Assembly (NCBI RefSeq): GCF_002355735.1
Contig: NZ_AP014879.1
Coordinates: 2,511,501 to 2,575,500, forward strand
Reading direction: 5' to 3'
DNA: 64,000 nt
Origin: Sulfuricaulis limicola
Lineage (GTDB): Bacteria > Pseudomonadota > Gammaproteobacteria > Acidiferrobacterales > Sulfurifustaceae
The notes under the pieces are model-generated. The model was given only the letters and a program-made list of their open reading frames with translations. It made no database searches and was not told the DNA's origin. The translations under genes were made by a program, and so were the position numbers. Shown in pieces: positions 16,426 to 24,751 of the stretch; the first letter of the stretch is position 1, and each line of letters opens with the position of its first letter.

Positions 16426-16992
16426 ATGGAAGCCCTGTTGTTCTCCACCGCGATCGTCGCGCTCGCCGAAATGGGCGACAAGACGCAGCTGCTTTCCTTC
16501 GTGCTGGCGGCGCGGCTCAAACGCAAACTGCCCATCATTCTCGGGATTCTTTTCGCGACGCTCGCCAACCACTTCCTGGCGGGCTATTTCGGTACCTGGC
16601 TCGCGAGCCAGCTGTCGCCAGGGATTCTCAAATGGATCATCGCGCTTTCGTTTTTCGCCTTCGGCGTCTGGGCGCTCAAGCCCGACAAGCTGGAGGACGA
16701 CCGGCCGCTGCACGGCGCCGGCGTGTTCATGACCACGCTGATTGCTTTCTTTTTCGTGGAAATGGGCGACAAAACCCAGCTCGCCACCGTGGCACTGGCG
16801 GCGCGCTACGAGTCGCTGGTAGCCGTGGTCCTCGGGACCACGCTGGGCATGATGATCGCCAATATCCCGGCTGTCTGGCTGGGCGAGACGCTGGCGCATC
16901 GGGTCAACATGAAGCTGATGCGCTGGTTCGCTGCCGGCCTTTTCGTGGCACTGGGTTTGCTGGCCTTGTATGCCGGCGAGAACGCCCCTTGA
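16426..16992 (+). CDS. GDT1/TMEM165 (UPF0016) family divalent cation transporter
   Basis: A 188-residue membrane protein with six hydrophobic segments in two homologous halves, each carrying the family motif E-x-G-D-K-T-Q: AEMGDKTQLLSF in the first and VEMGDKTQLATV in the second. Characterised members of the family (Gdt1, MneA) exchange Mn2+ or Ca2+ for protons; Mn2+ efflux is the likely bacterial role. I looked for the manganese riboswitch often found upstream of such genes and did not find it in 16322-16425. No operon partners. Confidence 0.88.
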   Translation: MEALLFSTAIVALAEMGDKTQLLSFVLAARLKRKLPIILGILFATLANHFLAGYFGTWLASQLSPGILKWIIALSFFAFGVWALKPDKLEDDRPLHGAGVFMTTLIAFFFVEMGDKTQLATVALAARYESLVAVVLGTTLGMMIANIPAVWLGETLAHRVNMKLMRWFAAGLFVALGLLALYAGENAP

Positions 16993-17013
16993 ACGGCTGA
17001 CGCGAGCGGACCG

Positions 17014-17289
17014 CTAGAAGTCGAAATCGAGGAACTGCAGGGCCATGCCTTCCTCGGTCACGCGCACGATACGGGCCGAAATGGTAGATATCTCCTCACC
17101 CCACAAGATGCCGGGCATGCGCAAGGACACCACCCGCCCCACGGGCAGACACAGTTCTTTTTTCAGAAGCAGAAACGCACCCTGTTTGCTGAGGTCACGG
17201 GTGCGGAGTTTGAGCTTGCCGAGATTCGGTGGATCAAGTATTTCAACGGTGAGCGATACTTCCTGACGCTCCTGAACACGCCTCTCCAA
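17014..17289 (-). CDS. PilZ domain protein
   Basis: A 91-residue stand-alone PilZ domain with both c-di-GMP-binding elements: the N-terminal RRVQERQEV (RxxxR pattern) and the DLSKQGAFLL (D/NxSxxG) motif about 30 residues later. It would act as a c-di-GMP receptor in the cytoplasm controlling motility, polysaccharide or another output. A GGDEF protein that could make the signal lies at 51715. The output partner cannot be told from the sequence. Confidence 0.85.
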   Translation of the reverse strand: MERRVQERQEVSLTVEILDPPNLGKLKLRTRDLSKQGAFLLLKKELCLPVGRVVSLRMPGILWGEEISTISARIVRVTEEGMALQFLDFDF

Positions 17290-17382
17290 AATGCCCCCTT
17301 CTTATTGTCGTAGTATCGTTTAACCTTAACAGGCTTTTGGGGGTTTTCTAGTCAGATTGCCTTGATCATCGGGAAGAATTGC

Positions 17383-18156
17383 ATGAACCGGACCCAGTTC
17401 ATTAATTCCGCTCAACGCGCCCTTCTGATTATTTTTTCAGCAATCGCGGCGCTGGTGGCCGTTTGGCTGCTGCCGCCGATCGCGCAGGATCCGGCCTATC
17501 ACGATTTCGCCGACCGTCGCGGCCTGCTCGGCATTCCCGGCTTTCTCAACATCATCACCAATCTCGCGTTCCTCGCCGTGGGTGTTGCCGGCATCCTGCT
17601 GTGCACGGCGCGAGAAGGCCTGGGGGCACGCCGGGCGTGGCTCACCTGTTTCACCGGCATCACGCTGGTGGCGCTGGGCTCGAGCTACTATCACCTCGCA
17701 CCCGACAACGGCACGCTGGTGTGGGACCGGCTGCCGATGAGCATCGGCTTCATGGCGCTGTCGGTCGCGGTGCTGGCCGATCATGTGAATCCGCGGCTGG
17801 AAAAAATCCTGCTCGCGCCGGCAATCGTGCTCGGGCTCGCGAGCGTGATTTACTGGCATTACACCGACGACCTGCGGCCGTACGTGCTGGTGCAATTCCT
17901 GCCCCTGCTCCTGCTGCCGGCAGTGCTGGCCCTGTACCGCGGCGCGCAGCAGGACCGCGGCTTCCTGCTGGCGGCGCTCCTGATTTACGCGCTGTCGAAG
18001 CTGGCCGAACATTTCGACCGCGTGCTGTTCACGCTGACCGGCGAGATCGTCAGCGGCCACTCGCTGAAACATCTGCTGGCGGCGCTGGCGCTGTTTGTCA
18101 TTTACTGGATGCTGCGGCGGCGCTCCCGGCCGGCGGAATCCGCCGTCAGCTCGTGA
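17383..18156 (+). CDS. Ceramidase-like (CREST family) membrane hydrolase
   Basis: From ATG 17383 this is a 257-residue protein with about seven transmembrane segments. Family-type metal-ligand motifs are present: the N-terminal HDFADRRGLLGIPGFLNIITN, SSYYHLAPDNGTLVWDRLPM after the third helix, and SGHSLKHLLAALA near the C-terminus, together giving the His/Asp/Ser set of alkaline ceramidases and CREST putative hydrolases. In bacteria without sphingolipids the substrate is unknown, so only the family is named. Its last 11 bases overlap the 3' end of the convergent CBS gene. Confidence 0.75.
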   Translation: MNRTQFINSAQRALLIIFSAIAALVAVWLLPPIAQDPAYHDFADRRGLLGIPGFLNIITNLAFLAVGVAGILLCTAREGLGARRAWLTCFTGITLVALGSSYYHLAPDNGTLVWDRLPMSIGFMALSVAVLADHVNPRLEKILLAPAIVLGLASVIYWHYTDDLRPYVLVQFLPLLLLPAVLALYRGAQQDRGFLLAALLIYALSKLAEHFDRVLFTLTGEIVSGHSLKHLLAALALFVIYWMLRRRSRPAESAVSS

Positions 18157-18565
18157 CGTATTTCGTGAGCTGGCGGATCAGTTCCTCCTTTTCCTCCAGC
18201 AACAGCACCAGCAGGTCGCGCAGCGAAATGATTCCGACGAAGGCATCCTTGTCGTAGACCATGAGGTGGCGGCACTGGTGCCGCTTCATGAGTTCGATGC
18301 ACTTCTCGCCGGTCTCGTCCGGCGCCACCCGCGGCACCATGGTGCGCATGACGTCCTTGATTTTGACCTGGTCCGGGTCGCGGCGCTCGCGGATGACGTG
18401 GCTGGCCAGGTCGCGCTCGGTGAACAGGCCGATGACCTGCGAAGCACGCGACACCACCACCGAACCGATGTGCTTCTCGACCATGAGCGTGGCCGCCTCG
18501 CGGGCGGACATGTTTTCATCCAGCAGCACCACATGGCGTTCCACCTTCTGGCTGATCATGGCCAT
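18146..18565 (-). CDS. CBS-pair domain protein
   Basis: The start at 18565 is set by AAAGGAGG seven bases upstream; the longer frame to 18703 lacks this and has no homology. The 139-residue product is two CBS domains, the first with AREAATLMVEKHIGSVVV and GLFTERDLASHV, the second with VAPDETGEKCIELMKRH and GIISLRDLLVLLL, then a short charged helix. CBS pairs bind adenine nucleotides (AMP, ATP, SAM) to regulate a partner; none is identifiable here. AMP binding would be interesting in a cell that uses AMP in APS metabolism, but this is conjecture. Confidence 0.85.
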   Translation of the reverse strand: MAMISQKVERHVVLLDENMSAREAATLMVEKHIGSVVVSRASQVIGLFTERDLASHVIRERRDPDQVKIKDVMRTMVPRVAPDETGEKCIELMKRHQCRHLMVYDKDAFVGIISLRDLLVLLLEEKEELIRQLTKYVTS

Positions 18566-18798
18566 GGCGAGACCTCCTTTTGCGGGACAGCGTGGTCGGA
18601 CCTGCGGTTTCCGTTGCATCCGGCCCCGGGCCGGGTGCGGCATGGACAGATTATATGCCCGCAAACACTGGAGCCGTCCCGATCCCCGGCCGGGGTGGTA
18701 CATTATTGGCGGCTTTGCGCCATTTTCGCTGGCATGGGGACAGCCGCTTCAATCCGGCGCCACATAACAGCGCCCATGAGAAAAGGAGAATTCCAGAC

Positions 18799-19797
18799 AT
18801 GAAAGCCATCGTCATGACCGCGCCCGGCGGGCCGGAAGTACTGGAGCCGCGGGACCTGCCCGAACCCAAACTCACGGGCGACAGCGACATGCTGGTGCGC
18901 GTGAAGGCCGCGGGCGTCAATCCGGTGGACACCAAGATGCGCGCCAAGCCGACGGTGTATCCGGCGCCGCTGCCGCCGGTGCTGGGCTGCGACGGCGCCG
19001 GGGTGGTGCAGGCCGTGGGCAAGTCCGTGACCGGCTTCAAGCCCGGGGATGAGGTGTATTACTGCCAGGCGCCGCATCACGACCGGCTCGGTCAGTACGC
19101 CCAATACGCGCTGGTGGATCACCGCCTGGCGGCGAGAAAACCCCGGCGCATGAGTTTCACCGACGCCGCCGCCGTGCCGCTGGTGCTGATCACCGCGTGG
19201 GAGGCGCTGCACGACCGCACCGGGATCAAGCAGTGGCACAAGGTGCTGGTGCACGCCGGCGCCGGCGGCGTCGGGCATATCGCCATCCAGCTCGCACGCC
19301 TTGCGGGCGCCGAGGTCTGCGTTACCGTCGGCTCGGCCGACAAGGCCGAGTTCGCGCGCTCGTTCGGCGCGAATCACGTAATCAACTACAAGGAAAAGAA
19401 TTTTGTCGAAGACGTGCTCGACTGGACCAACGGCAAGGGTGTGGACATCGCCTTCGATACCGTGGGCGGCAGGACGCTGGCCGACACCTTTTCCGCGGTG
19501 CGGCATTACGGCGACGTCGTCACGCTGCTCGCCCCCGGCCCCGAGATCGACTGGGGCGTGCCGCGCGTGCGCAACCAGCGCCTGAGTTTCGAGCTGATGC
19601 TGATCCCGGTGTTCACCGGTCTGGGTGACGCCATGGCGCACCAGGGCGGGATCCTGCGGCGCGGCACCGAGCTGTTCGAGGCGCGCGAGTTGCGCATTCA
19701 TGTCGACAAGACCTTCCCGCTGGAACGCGCCGCCGAGGCCCATGCGCTGGTCGCCTCGGGGAAAACCAAGGGCAAGGTCGTTCTGACCATCGATTAA
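18799..19797 (+). CDS. MDR-family NADPH:quinone oxidoreductase-like protein
   Basis: A 332-residue medium-chain dehydrogenase/reductase of the quinone-reductase type. The N-terminal GroES-like domain contains KAAGVNPVDTKMRAK and GCDGAGVVQAVG; the Rossmann domain has VHAGAGGVGHIAIQLARLAGAEV at about residues 150-172. The cysteine/glutamate catalytic zinc ligands of alcohol dehydrogenases are absent, which fits the zinc-independent quinone reductase branch. AAGGAG precedes ATG 18799. The natural substrate is not predictable. Confidence 0.85.
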   Translation: MKAIVMTAPGGPEVLEPRDLPEPKLTGDSDMLVRVKAAGVNPVDTKMRAKPTVYPAPLPPVLGCDGAGVVQAVGKSVTGFKPGDEVYYCQAPHHDRLGQYAQYALVDHRLAARKPRRMSFTDAAAVPLVLITAWEALHDRTGIKQWHKVLVHAGAGGVGHIAIQLARLAGAEVCVTVGSADKAEFARSFGANHVINYKEKNFVEDVLDWTNGKGVDIAFDTVGGRTLADTFSAVRHYGDVVTLLAPGPEIDWGVPRVRNQRLSFELMLIPVFTGLGDAMAHQGGILRRGTELFEARELRIHVDKTFPLERAAEAHALVASGKTKGKVVLTID

Positions 19798-19798
19798 T

Positions 19799-19876
19799 GC
19801 AGGGTGGGCAAAAACGAAGCGTTGCGCACCGTTTGGCATATATCGGTGCGCTTCGCTAACGCTCAGCACACCCTAC
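19799..19876. repeat. GGTGCGC palindromic repeat, copy 1 (78 bp)
   Basis: A dyad-symmetric element reading roughly AGGGTGGGCAAAAACGAAG ... CGCTCAGCACACCCTAC, immediately after the stop of the quinone reductase. The second, better preserved copy is at 22318-22395, on the other side of the WD40 kinase gene, in the same orientation. The two differ at roughly a dozen positions. Confidence 0.88.
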
Positions 19877-19956
19877 GGAGACTGGATTACGTCACCCCGT
19901 GGCTTGCGCCTGGGCAATACCGGCTTGAGTTTTTCGCGTACGAACCGGCCAACCCG

Positions 19957-22128
19957 CTATTTCCAGATCAGGATTTTGCCGTCAGCGCCGGACGTGGCGA
20001 CGCGCGCCCCGTCGGATGAAACCGCGAGCACGGAAACGCCGCCATCGTGCCCGGCGAGCCGGTGAGTGACCTGGCCCTGCTCCACCTCGAGGATTTCCAG
20101 CGGTCGATCCTTTCCTCCCAGCAGCAGCCAGCGGCTGTCGGGCGTGAACTGCACCGCATTCACTTCCTCCGGCGCGTCGCGGAGCGCGCGGTCGTTGCGG
20201 TTCAACCCGGCGCCCCACAGTTTGAGCTGGTGCTGCTGGCCGCCGGCGGCGAGCCACTTGCCGTCCGGCGAATAGGCCAAGGCGCCAATGGGTACCGGCT
20301 GCGCCGGCACGTACGCCAGTTCCTTGCCGCCCGCGAGATCCCAGTACTGGATGCCGCCCTCGATGTCGCCACCGGCCAAAACACTGCCGTTGGGCGCCAC
20401 CGCCAGCGCCAGAATTTCGTGTTTCGCCGGAGGCAGGTCGAATATCTTCTTATGCTCCGCCATGTCCCACAGGATCACGGCGGAATCCTTGTCCACCGTC
20501 ACCAGATGGCCACCGTCGGCGGAGAACGCGAGCCGCGTGATGGCCGCCGCGTGGCCGGTCAGCTTCGCCACCGGGACGTTCATGTGCATGTCACGAATTT
20601 CCACCGCCTTCGGGTCCACGGGCAGTGCCAGCCAACGGCCGTCGGCCGACACCGCCAGCGCGCCGAGCGACGCGGCACTGGATTTGAGGCTCGACAGCAA
20701 CTCGCCGGTCCCGGCTTCCCACAGGTTCACCGCGCCGTCCTCGTGGGCCACGACCAGCATGCCGTTGTCGCGCGCGAACGCGAGCGACGCCACCGGGGAG
20801 TGCGCTGCGAGCGTGAGCGCGACGGTCTTATCCGGCACGAACGGCGGGATGATTTTTTCCGGCGCCGGCCGCGACCGGACGACGCGCCGTGGCGCCGGTG
20901 TCGGCGCGGCCGTAGCGGCCGGTGTGATGCCGAGCTGCGCGTCAATGAAGCGTTTGATCTCGCGCCCGGCGTCGTAGGGCAGCTCCTGGGCGCGGTCGAA
21001 CCAGGCATACAGTTCGTCCGTTTCCAGACGGCCGGTGTCGATCAGGATTTTCGCGGCGGCGATGGCCATGGCGGCAGTCGCCAGCAGGAACAGGAACGTC
21101 GATTCCAGAAAGCCGCGCCGCGGCCGCCATCGCTGCGGTTTCACAACGGCGTCGCTGATGCCGATGAAGCCGCTGCCGTGCCCCGGCGTCACCAGATTGA
21201 CCGACTTTTCCTCGCGCGCCTCCTTGCCCATGAGGCCGTTTTGCAGCGCCCGCGCCGAGGCCGGGCGCTCCTCCGCCGGCAGACGCAGGGCCAGATCCAC
21301 GCACTGGCGGATGTGCGCCGCGTACAGCGGGCGCTCGAAGCGCGTCGCCGGCGGCATGGGATCGGCCCGGTTCACGCCGAGGGTCTTGTGACGCTCCAGC
21401 GAATCCACCGGCTCGCGGCCGGTGATGCAGCGGTACAGCGTGGCGCCGACCGAATAGACGTCGGTAGCCGGGCCTATTTCGCCGTAGCCCGGATACTGCT
21501 CGAGCGCCGAATAGCCGCGCGTGAGCGCGATGCGGCCGGATTCCATCTTGCCGTGGCGTTGACGCGCCGAGCCGAAATCGATCAGCATGGGCTGGCCGCT
21601 GCGGCGCAGATAGATGTTGTCGGGCTTGATGTCGAGATGCAGCATGCCGGCCTCGTGCACTGCCTGCAGGCCGGTGAGGATCGGCAGGAACACGCGCAGC
21701 AGGTCGGGCTCGCTCAGGAAACCCCCGTGGCTCCGGATATAGGCCGACAGGCTTTCGCCCTCCTCGTACTCCATGGTCATGTAGGCCGTGCCGTTGGCCT
21801 CGAGGTAGCGCAGCACGCGCACGATGTAGTTGTGCTTGAAGCGCGCCAGCGCCTGCGCTTCCTTCAGGAATTCCTGCAGGCCCCACTGGTAGATCTCGGC
21901 ATCGGAACCGTCACCGCCGGTGCGCGGGTGGATCGTGGAATTCTCGCCGCGTTCGGCGTAGGACTCGGGGAAATATTCCTTGATCGCGACCAGCGAGTTC
22001 AGGTTGTTGTCGTGCGCCAGATAGGTGATGCCGAAGCCGCCGTGACCCAGCACCGACTGGATGGTGTACTCGCCCAGCCGGGAGCCGACCGGCAGGGGAT
22101 TATTCTTGTTCTGGACGCGGGTCTGCAT
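19957..22128 (-). CDS. Membrane Ser/Thr protein kinase with C-terminal WD40 repeats
   Basis: From ATG 22128 (723 residues) the order is: an N-terminal Hanks-type kinase (glycine loop GHGGFG at 28-33, VAIK lysine at residue 50, catalytic loop HLDIKPDN, DFGSARQ magnesium motif), one transmembrane helix (TFLFLLATAAMAIAAAKIL, about residue 340), a Pro/Ala/Arg-rich linker, and about seven WD40 repeats (for example ASLAFARDNGMLVVAHEDG, ITRLAFSADGGHLVTVDKD, GALAYSPDGKWLAAGG). HLDIKPDN replaces the usual HRDLKPxN, so the RD arginine is missing. With one membrane span the propeller should lie outside the cytoplasm. It is flanked by palindromic repeats. Confidence 0.9.
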   Translation of the reverse strand: MQTRVQNKNNPLPVGSRLGEYTIQSVLGHGGFGITYLAHDNNLNSLVAIKEYFPESYAERGENSTIHPRTGGDGSDAEIYQWGLQEFLKEAQALARFKHNYIVRVLRYLEANGTAYMTMEYEEGESLSAYIRSHGGFLSEPDLLRVFLPILTGLQAVHEAGMLHLDIKPDNIYLRRSGQPMLIDFGSARQRHGKMESGRIALTRGYSALEQYPGYGEIGPATDVYSVGATLYRCITGREPVDSLERHKTLGVNRADPMPPATRFERPLYAAHIRQCVDLALRLPAEERPASARALQNGLMGKEAREEKSVNLVTPGHGSGFIGISDAVVKPQRWRPRRGFLESTFLFLLATAAMAIAAAKILIDTGRLETDELYAWFDRAQELPYDAGREIKRFIDAQLGITPAATAAPTPAPRRVVRSRPAPEKIIPPFVPDKTVALTLAAHSPVASLAFARDNGMLVVAHEDGAVNLWEAGTGELLSSLKSSAASLGALAVSADGRWLALPVDPKAVEIRDMHMNVPVAKLTGHAAAITRLAFSADGGHLVTVDKDSAVILWDMAEHKKIFDLPPAKHEILALAVAPNGSVLAGGDIEGGIQYWDLAGGKELAYVPAQPVPIGALAYSPDGKWLAAGGQQHQLKLWGAGLNRNDRALRDAPEEVNAVQFTPDSRWLLLGGKDRPLEILEVEQGQVTHRLAGHDGGVSVLAVSSDGARVATSGADGKILIWK

Positions 22129-22263
22129 GGGGCCGGGCGTGCGAAGGACGTACCTTAATAAATAGTCAGCTCCGCGCGGGGCCGCAACCTGCGGGAGCGA
22201 GAAAAAGCGAATAAAGACAGGGATTTTCGGGGCCCCCTCTCCCGCCGCCGCTTCCAACGGCTT

Positions 22264-22286
22264 CCCTCTCCCCCGAGGGGAGAGGG
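22264..22286. repeat. CCCTCTCCCC hairpin
   Basis: A perfect ten-base stem (CCCTCTCCCC / GGGGAGAGGG) with a three-base loop lies upstream of the kinase gene. A run of T follows about 24 bases later on the plus strand. It belongs to a group of CTCTCCC palindromes (compare 40701-40723) and is probably a repeat rather than a functional terminator for a nearby gene. Confidence 0.55.
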
Positions 22287-22317
22287 GTAGGGAGAGGGTG
22301 TCATTTTTTGAAGTAAC

Positions 22318-22395
22318 GTAGGGTGCGCAAAAGCGAAGCGTTGCGCACCGTTCGGCGCATATCGGTGCGCTTCGCTGACGCTCAGCGCACCCTAC
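22318..22395. repeat. GGTGCGC palindromic repeat, copy 2 (78 bp)
   Basis: Reads GTAGGGTGCGCAAAAGCGAAG ... CTCAGCGCACCCTAC with long internal dyads (GCGAAGC and GCTTCGC, TGCGCACC and GGTGCGC). It is the partner of 19799-19876. It is followed directly by another small palindrome, GGCGCGTGGTACGCGCCCTAC at 22403-22423. Confidence 0.88.
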
Positions 22396-22425
22396 AAAAA
22401 CTGGCGCGTGGTACGCGCCCTACTC

Positions 22426-22508
22426 CGTCATTCCCGCGGAAGCGGGAATCCAGTCTATTAATAGTTTTTATTTAATAACCTGGACACCGGCTTCCGCCGG
22501 TGTGACGA
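22426..22508. repeat. Paired CATTCCCGC repeat (BIME-like)
   Basis: Two palindromic units in opposite orientation: CGTCATTCCCGCGGAAGCGG... ending at 22453, then, after an AT-rich spacer (TCTATTAATAGTTTTTATTT), the inverse-facing CCTGGACACCGGCTTCCGCC...GTGTGACG (22478-22508). The same arrangement with a related spacer occurs at 40538-40623; single units are at 35413-35440 and 41270-41298. These resemble REP/BIME elements. Confidence 0.8.
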
Positions 22509-22529
22509 CCTTTCTTGTTGCGCACCAAA

Positions 22530-23609
22530 TCAGCCCGGCGCCTTCCTCTTCCCCAACACCGGCTTCAGCTTCTCCCGCGCCGAGTGCAGGAGTTTTTCCG
22601 TGGTCTCCCAGCCGATGCAGGGATCGGTCACGGACACGCCGTATTTCAATTGCTTGAGGTCCGAGGGGATCGGCTGACTGCCGGCGTGCAGGTGGCTTTC
22701 CAGCATCAGCGCCACGATCGAGCGGTTGCCTTCGAGGATCTGGTTGACGCAGTTCTCCGCCACCAGCGGCTGCACCGCGGGGTCCTTGTTGGAATTGGCG
22801 TGCGAGCAGTCCACGGCGATGTTGACCGGCAGCTTGGCCTTGGCCAGCTCCTTCTCGACCAGGGCGATGGACACCGAGTCGTAGTTCGGGCGCCCGTTGC
22901 CGCCGCGCAGCACGATGTGGCCGTAGCGGTTGCCGCGGGTGCGGAACACGGCGCACTGGCCCTCCTGGTTGATGCCGAGGAAATGATGCCCGCGCGCCGC
23001 CGAGTGCAACGCGTTGATGGCAACCGTGAGGCTGCCGTCGGTACCGTTCTTGAAGCCGATCGGCGTGGACAGCCCGCTCGCCATCTCGCGGTGCGTCTGC
23101 GATTCGGTGGTGCGCGCGCCGATGGCGGTCCAGGTGATGAGGTCGGAAATATACTGCGGCGTGATCGGGTCGAGCGCCTCGGTCGAGGCCGGCAGGCCCA
23201 TCTCCGCCAGGTGCAGCAACAGCTCGCGCGCCAGGTGCAGGCCCTTCTCGATATGGAAGGAATCGTCCATAAACGGATCGTTGATCAGCCCCTTCCAGCC
23301 GACGGTGGTGCGCGGCTTCTCGAAATACACGCGCATGATGAGATAGAGTGTATCGCCCACCTCGTCCGCCAGCCGCTTCAGGCGCTTGGCGTATTCATGC
23401 GCCGCCTTGATGTCGTGGATCGAGCACGGCCCGATGACCACGAACAGGCGCGGGTCCTCGCGGTCGAGGATGCGCCGCACCGTCTCGCGGCCCTGCAACA
23501 CCGTCGCCTGCGCCTTCTCGGTCAGCGGCAATGCATTCTTGACCTGCTGCGGCGTCGGCAGCAGGTCCTGCGACAATACGTTTAGATTGTTAACCGGGTC
23601 TTTGGCCAT
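22530..23609 (-). CDS. 3-deoxy-7-phosphoheptulonate synthase (DAHP synthase, class I)
   Basis: The 359-residue enzyme condenses PEP and erythrose-4-phosphate in the first step of aromatic amino acid synthesis. It matches AroF/AroG/AroH-type length and motifs: VVIGPCSIHDIKAAHEYA, MRVYFEKPRTTVGWKGLIND, IGARTTESQTHREMASGLS, GFKNGTDG, GGNGRPNY and AVDCSHANSNKDP, which cover the metal (Cys, His, Glu, Asp) and substrate ligands. Which of the three isoenzyme classes, and thus which feedback amino acid, cannot be told without alignment. ATG 23609 has a weak ribosome site but is the family start. Confidence 0.95.
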   Translation of the reverse strand: MAKDPVNNLNVLSQDLLPTPQQVKNALPLTEKAQATVLQGRETVRRILDREDPRLFVVIGPCSIHDIKAAHEYAKRLKRLADEVGDTLYLIMRVYFEKPRTTVGWKGLINDPFMDDSFHIEKGLHLARELLLHLAEMGLPASTEALDPITPQYISDLITWTAIGARTTESQTHREMASGLSTPIGFKNGTDGSLTVAINALHSAARGHHFLGINQEGQCAVFRTRGNRYGHIVLRGGNGRPNYDSVSIALVEKELAKAKLPVNIAVDCSHANSNKDPAVQPLVAENCVNQILEGNRSIVALMLESHLHAGSQPIPSDLKQLKYGVSVTDPCIGWETTEKLLHSAREKLKPVLGKRKAPG

Positions 23610-23824
23610 GGAAAATGCCTGGGAAAGCGGGCGATTCTAGCGCGTTGGGCGCTTGATCCAAAATCGGCCAAGTAGAGTAAACAAACGATGAGGGTACGTG
23701 TCCGAGGCCTTGGAAATGGCCTATGAAGTGTTCTTGAATTGAAGTCCTCTATAGGCCAATTGCAGGCTTTCGCGCTTTGCCCGAAACCGTGGTACGTCCC
23801 CTATTGCGGAGACCCCTTTAGCAA

Positions 23825-24595
23825 TCAAACGTGGACTTTACGTTTTGCCATTCCAAACAAACCAATCAAACCAGAACCGAACAACCACGCTGCCGCGGGA
23901 ACTGGCACAGAAGAAACCGCCACACCGACATCACCCGAATGCACAGCCCATGAAAAATAGTTACTATAAAGTTTTGCGCTCATAGCTTGTTGGCCGTCAC
24001 CAAGATCAAACATCCACGCATCTAATAAGTTGGGCGCATACGATGTGTCAGTCCAGTAGGGCATGGTTGACACATACAAAAATGGCCCAGTATTCGTTAG
24101 CCCCCAGCCTTGTTGCGGACTATTTCCAGAGCTGTCATATAAAGCCTTATTACCCAGTGTATCGTAATACATGCTCGCTAATTCACTGTACACCGTCGAA
24201 CCACTGGTGGTTAGAACATTAAATTCACACATTCCCCCGCCATACCTGTTTAAGAGCGTACACGGTACGCCAGTATCATACACCCTTGGTAACCGCCAGC
24301 CGGTGATACCACTGATATTGAGGTTGGCAGTCCAAGTAGTGGCGTCGTACCAGTTCATAACACCATATGTGGCATAACCGCTGGTTTGGGCGTACCCCGC
24401 GTTCGCCAGCCAGGTGATGCCGAGGACAGTGTCGTAATAACCTTCGATCGTGGCGGTGTTGCCGTCAAAGTCACGAGCTTGCAACGTGGTTTCCCAGGTG
24501 CCCTGGCCGCTCACGGATGCGGCAGGGGCGATCGTTGAAGCGCTCAACGCAACAACGAAAATGGCAGTAACTGCCCAACGATGATGGAAATGCAT
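23825..24595 (-). CDS. VPLPA/PEP-CTERM sorted protein with DUF1566-like domain
   Basis: This 256-residue protein begins with a signal peptide (to about residue 28), has a central Lcl/DUF1566-type region (DTVLGITWLANAGYA, ITGWRLPRV, YWTDTSYAPNLLDAWMFD), and ends with an exosortase-type sorting signal: VPVPAAAWLFGSGLIGLFG followed by a basic AKRK tail. Such proteins are processed by exosortase/XrtA-family enzymes during export with extracellular polysaccharide. No exosortase lies in the window. GC is lower than in the core genes. The function is unknown, and the sorting signal is the firm part. Confidence 0.85.
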   Translation of the reverse strand: MHFHHRWAVTAIFVVALSASTIAPAASVSGQGTWETTLQARDFDGNTATIEGYYDTVLGITWLANAGYAQTSGYATYGVMNWYDATTWTANLNISGITGWRLPRVYDTGVPCTLLNRYGGGMCEFNVLTTSGSTVYSELASMYYDTLGNKALYDSSGNSPQQGWGLTNTGPFLYVSTMPYWTDTSYAPNLLDAWMFDLGDGQQAMSAKLYSNYFSWAVHSGDVGVAVSSVPVPAAAWLFGSGLIGLFGMAKRKVHV

Positions 24596-24751
24596 GGAAC
24601 TACCTCCTGGTCGTTACTCATTAGTTTTTGTTGTGTAGTAATTTTAGGGCATGTAGCCCTGTCACGAACCCTGCTTCGCTACGCTCGCTCGTCTTGCCCA
24701 ATACCAGTTCGGGTGGCGAGGCGAGCGAACAGGATTGCGACACCGCAACAA

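Noticed and set aside
20047-22158. 703-codon open frame opposite the WD40 kinase
   Set aside because: Shadow frame. The kinase motifs on the minus strand are unambiguous.
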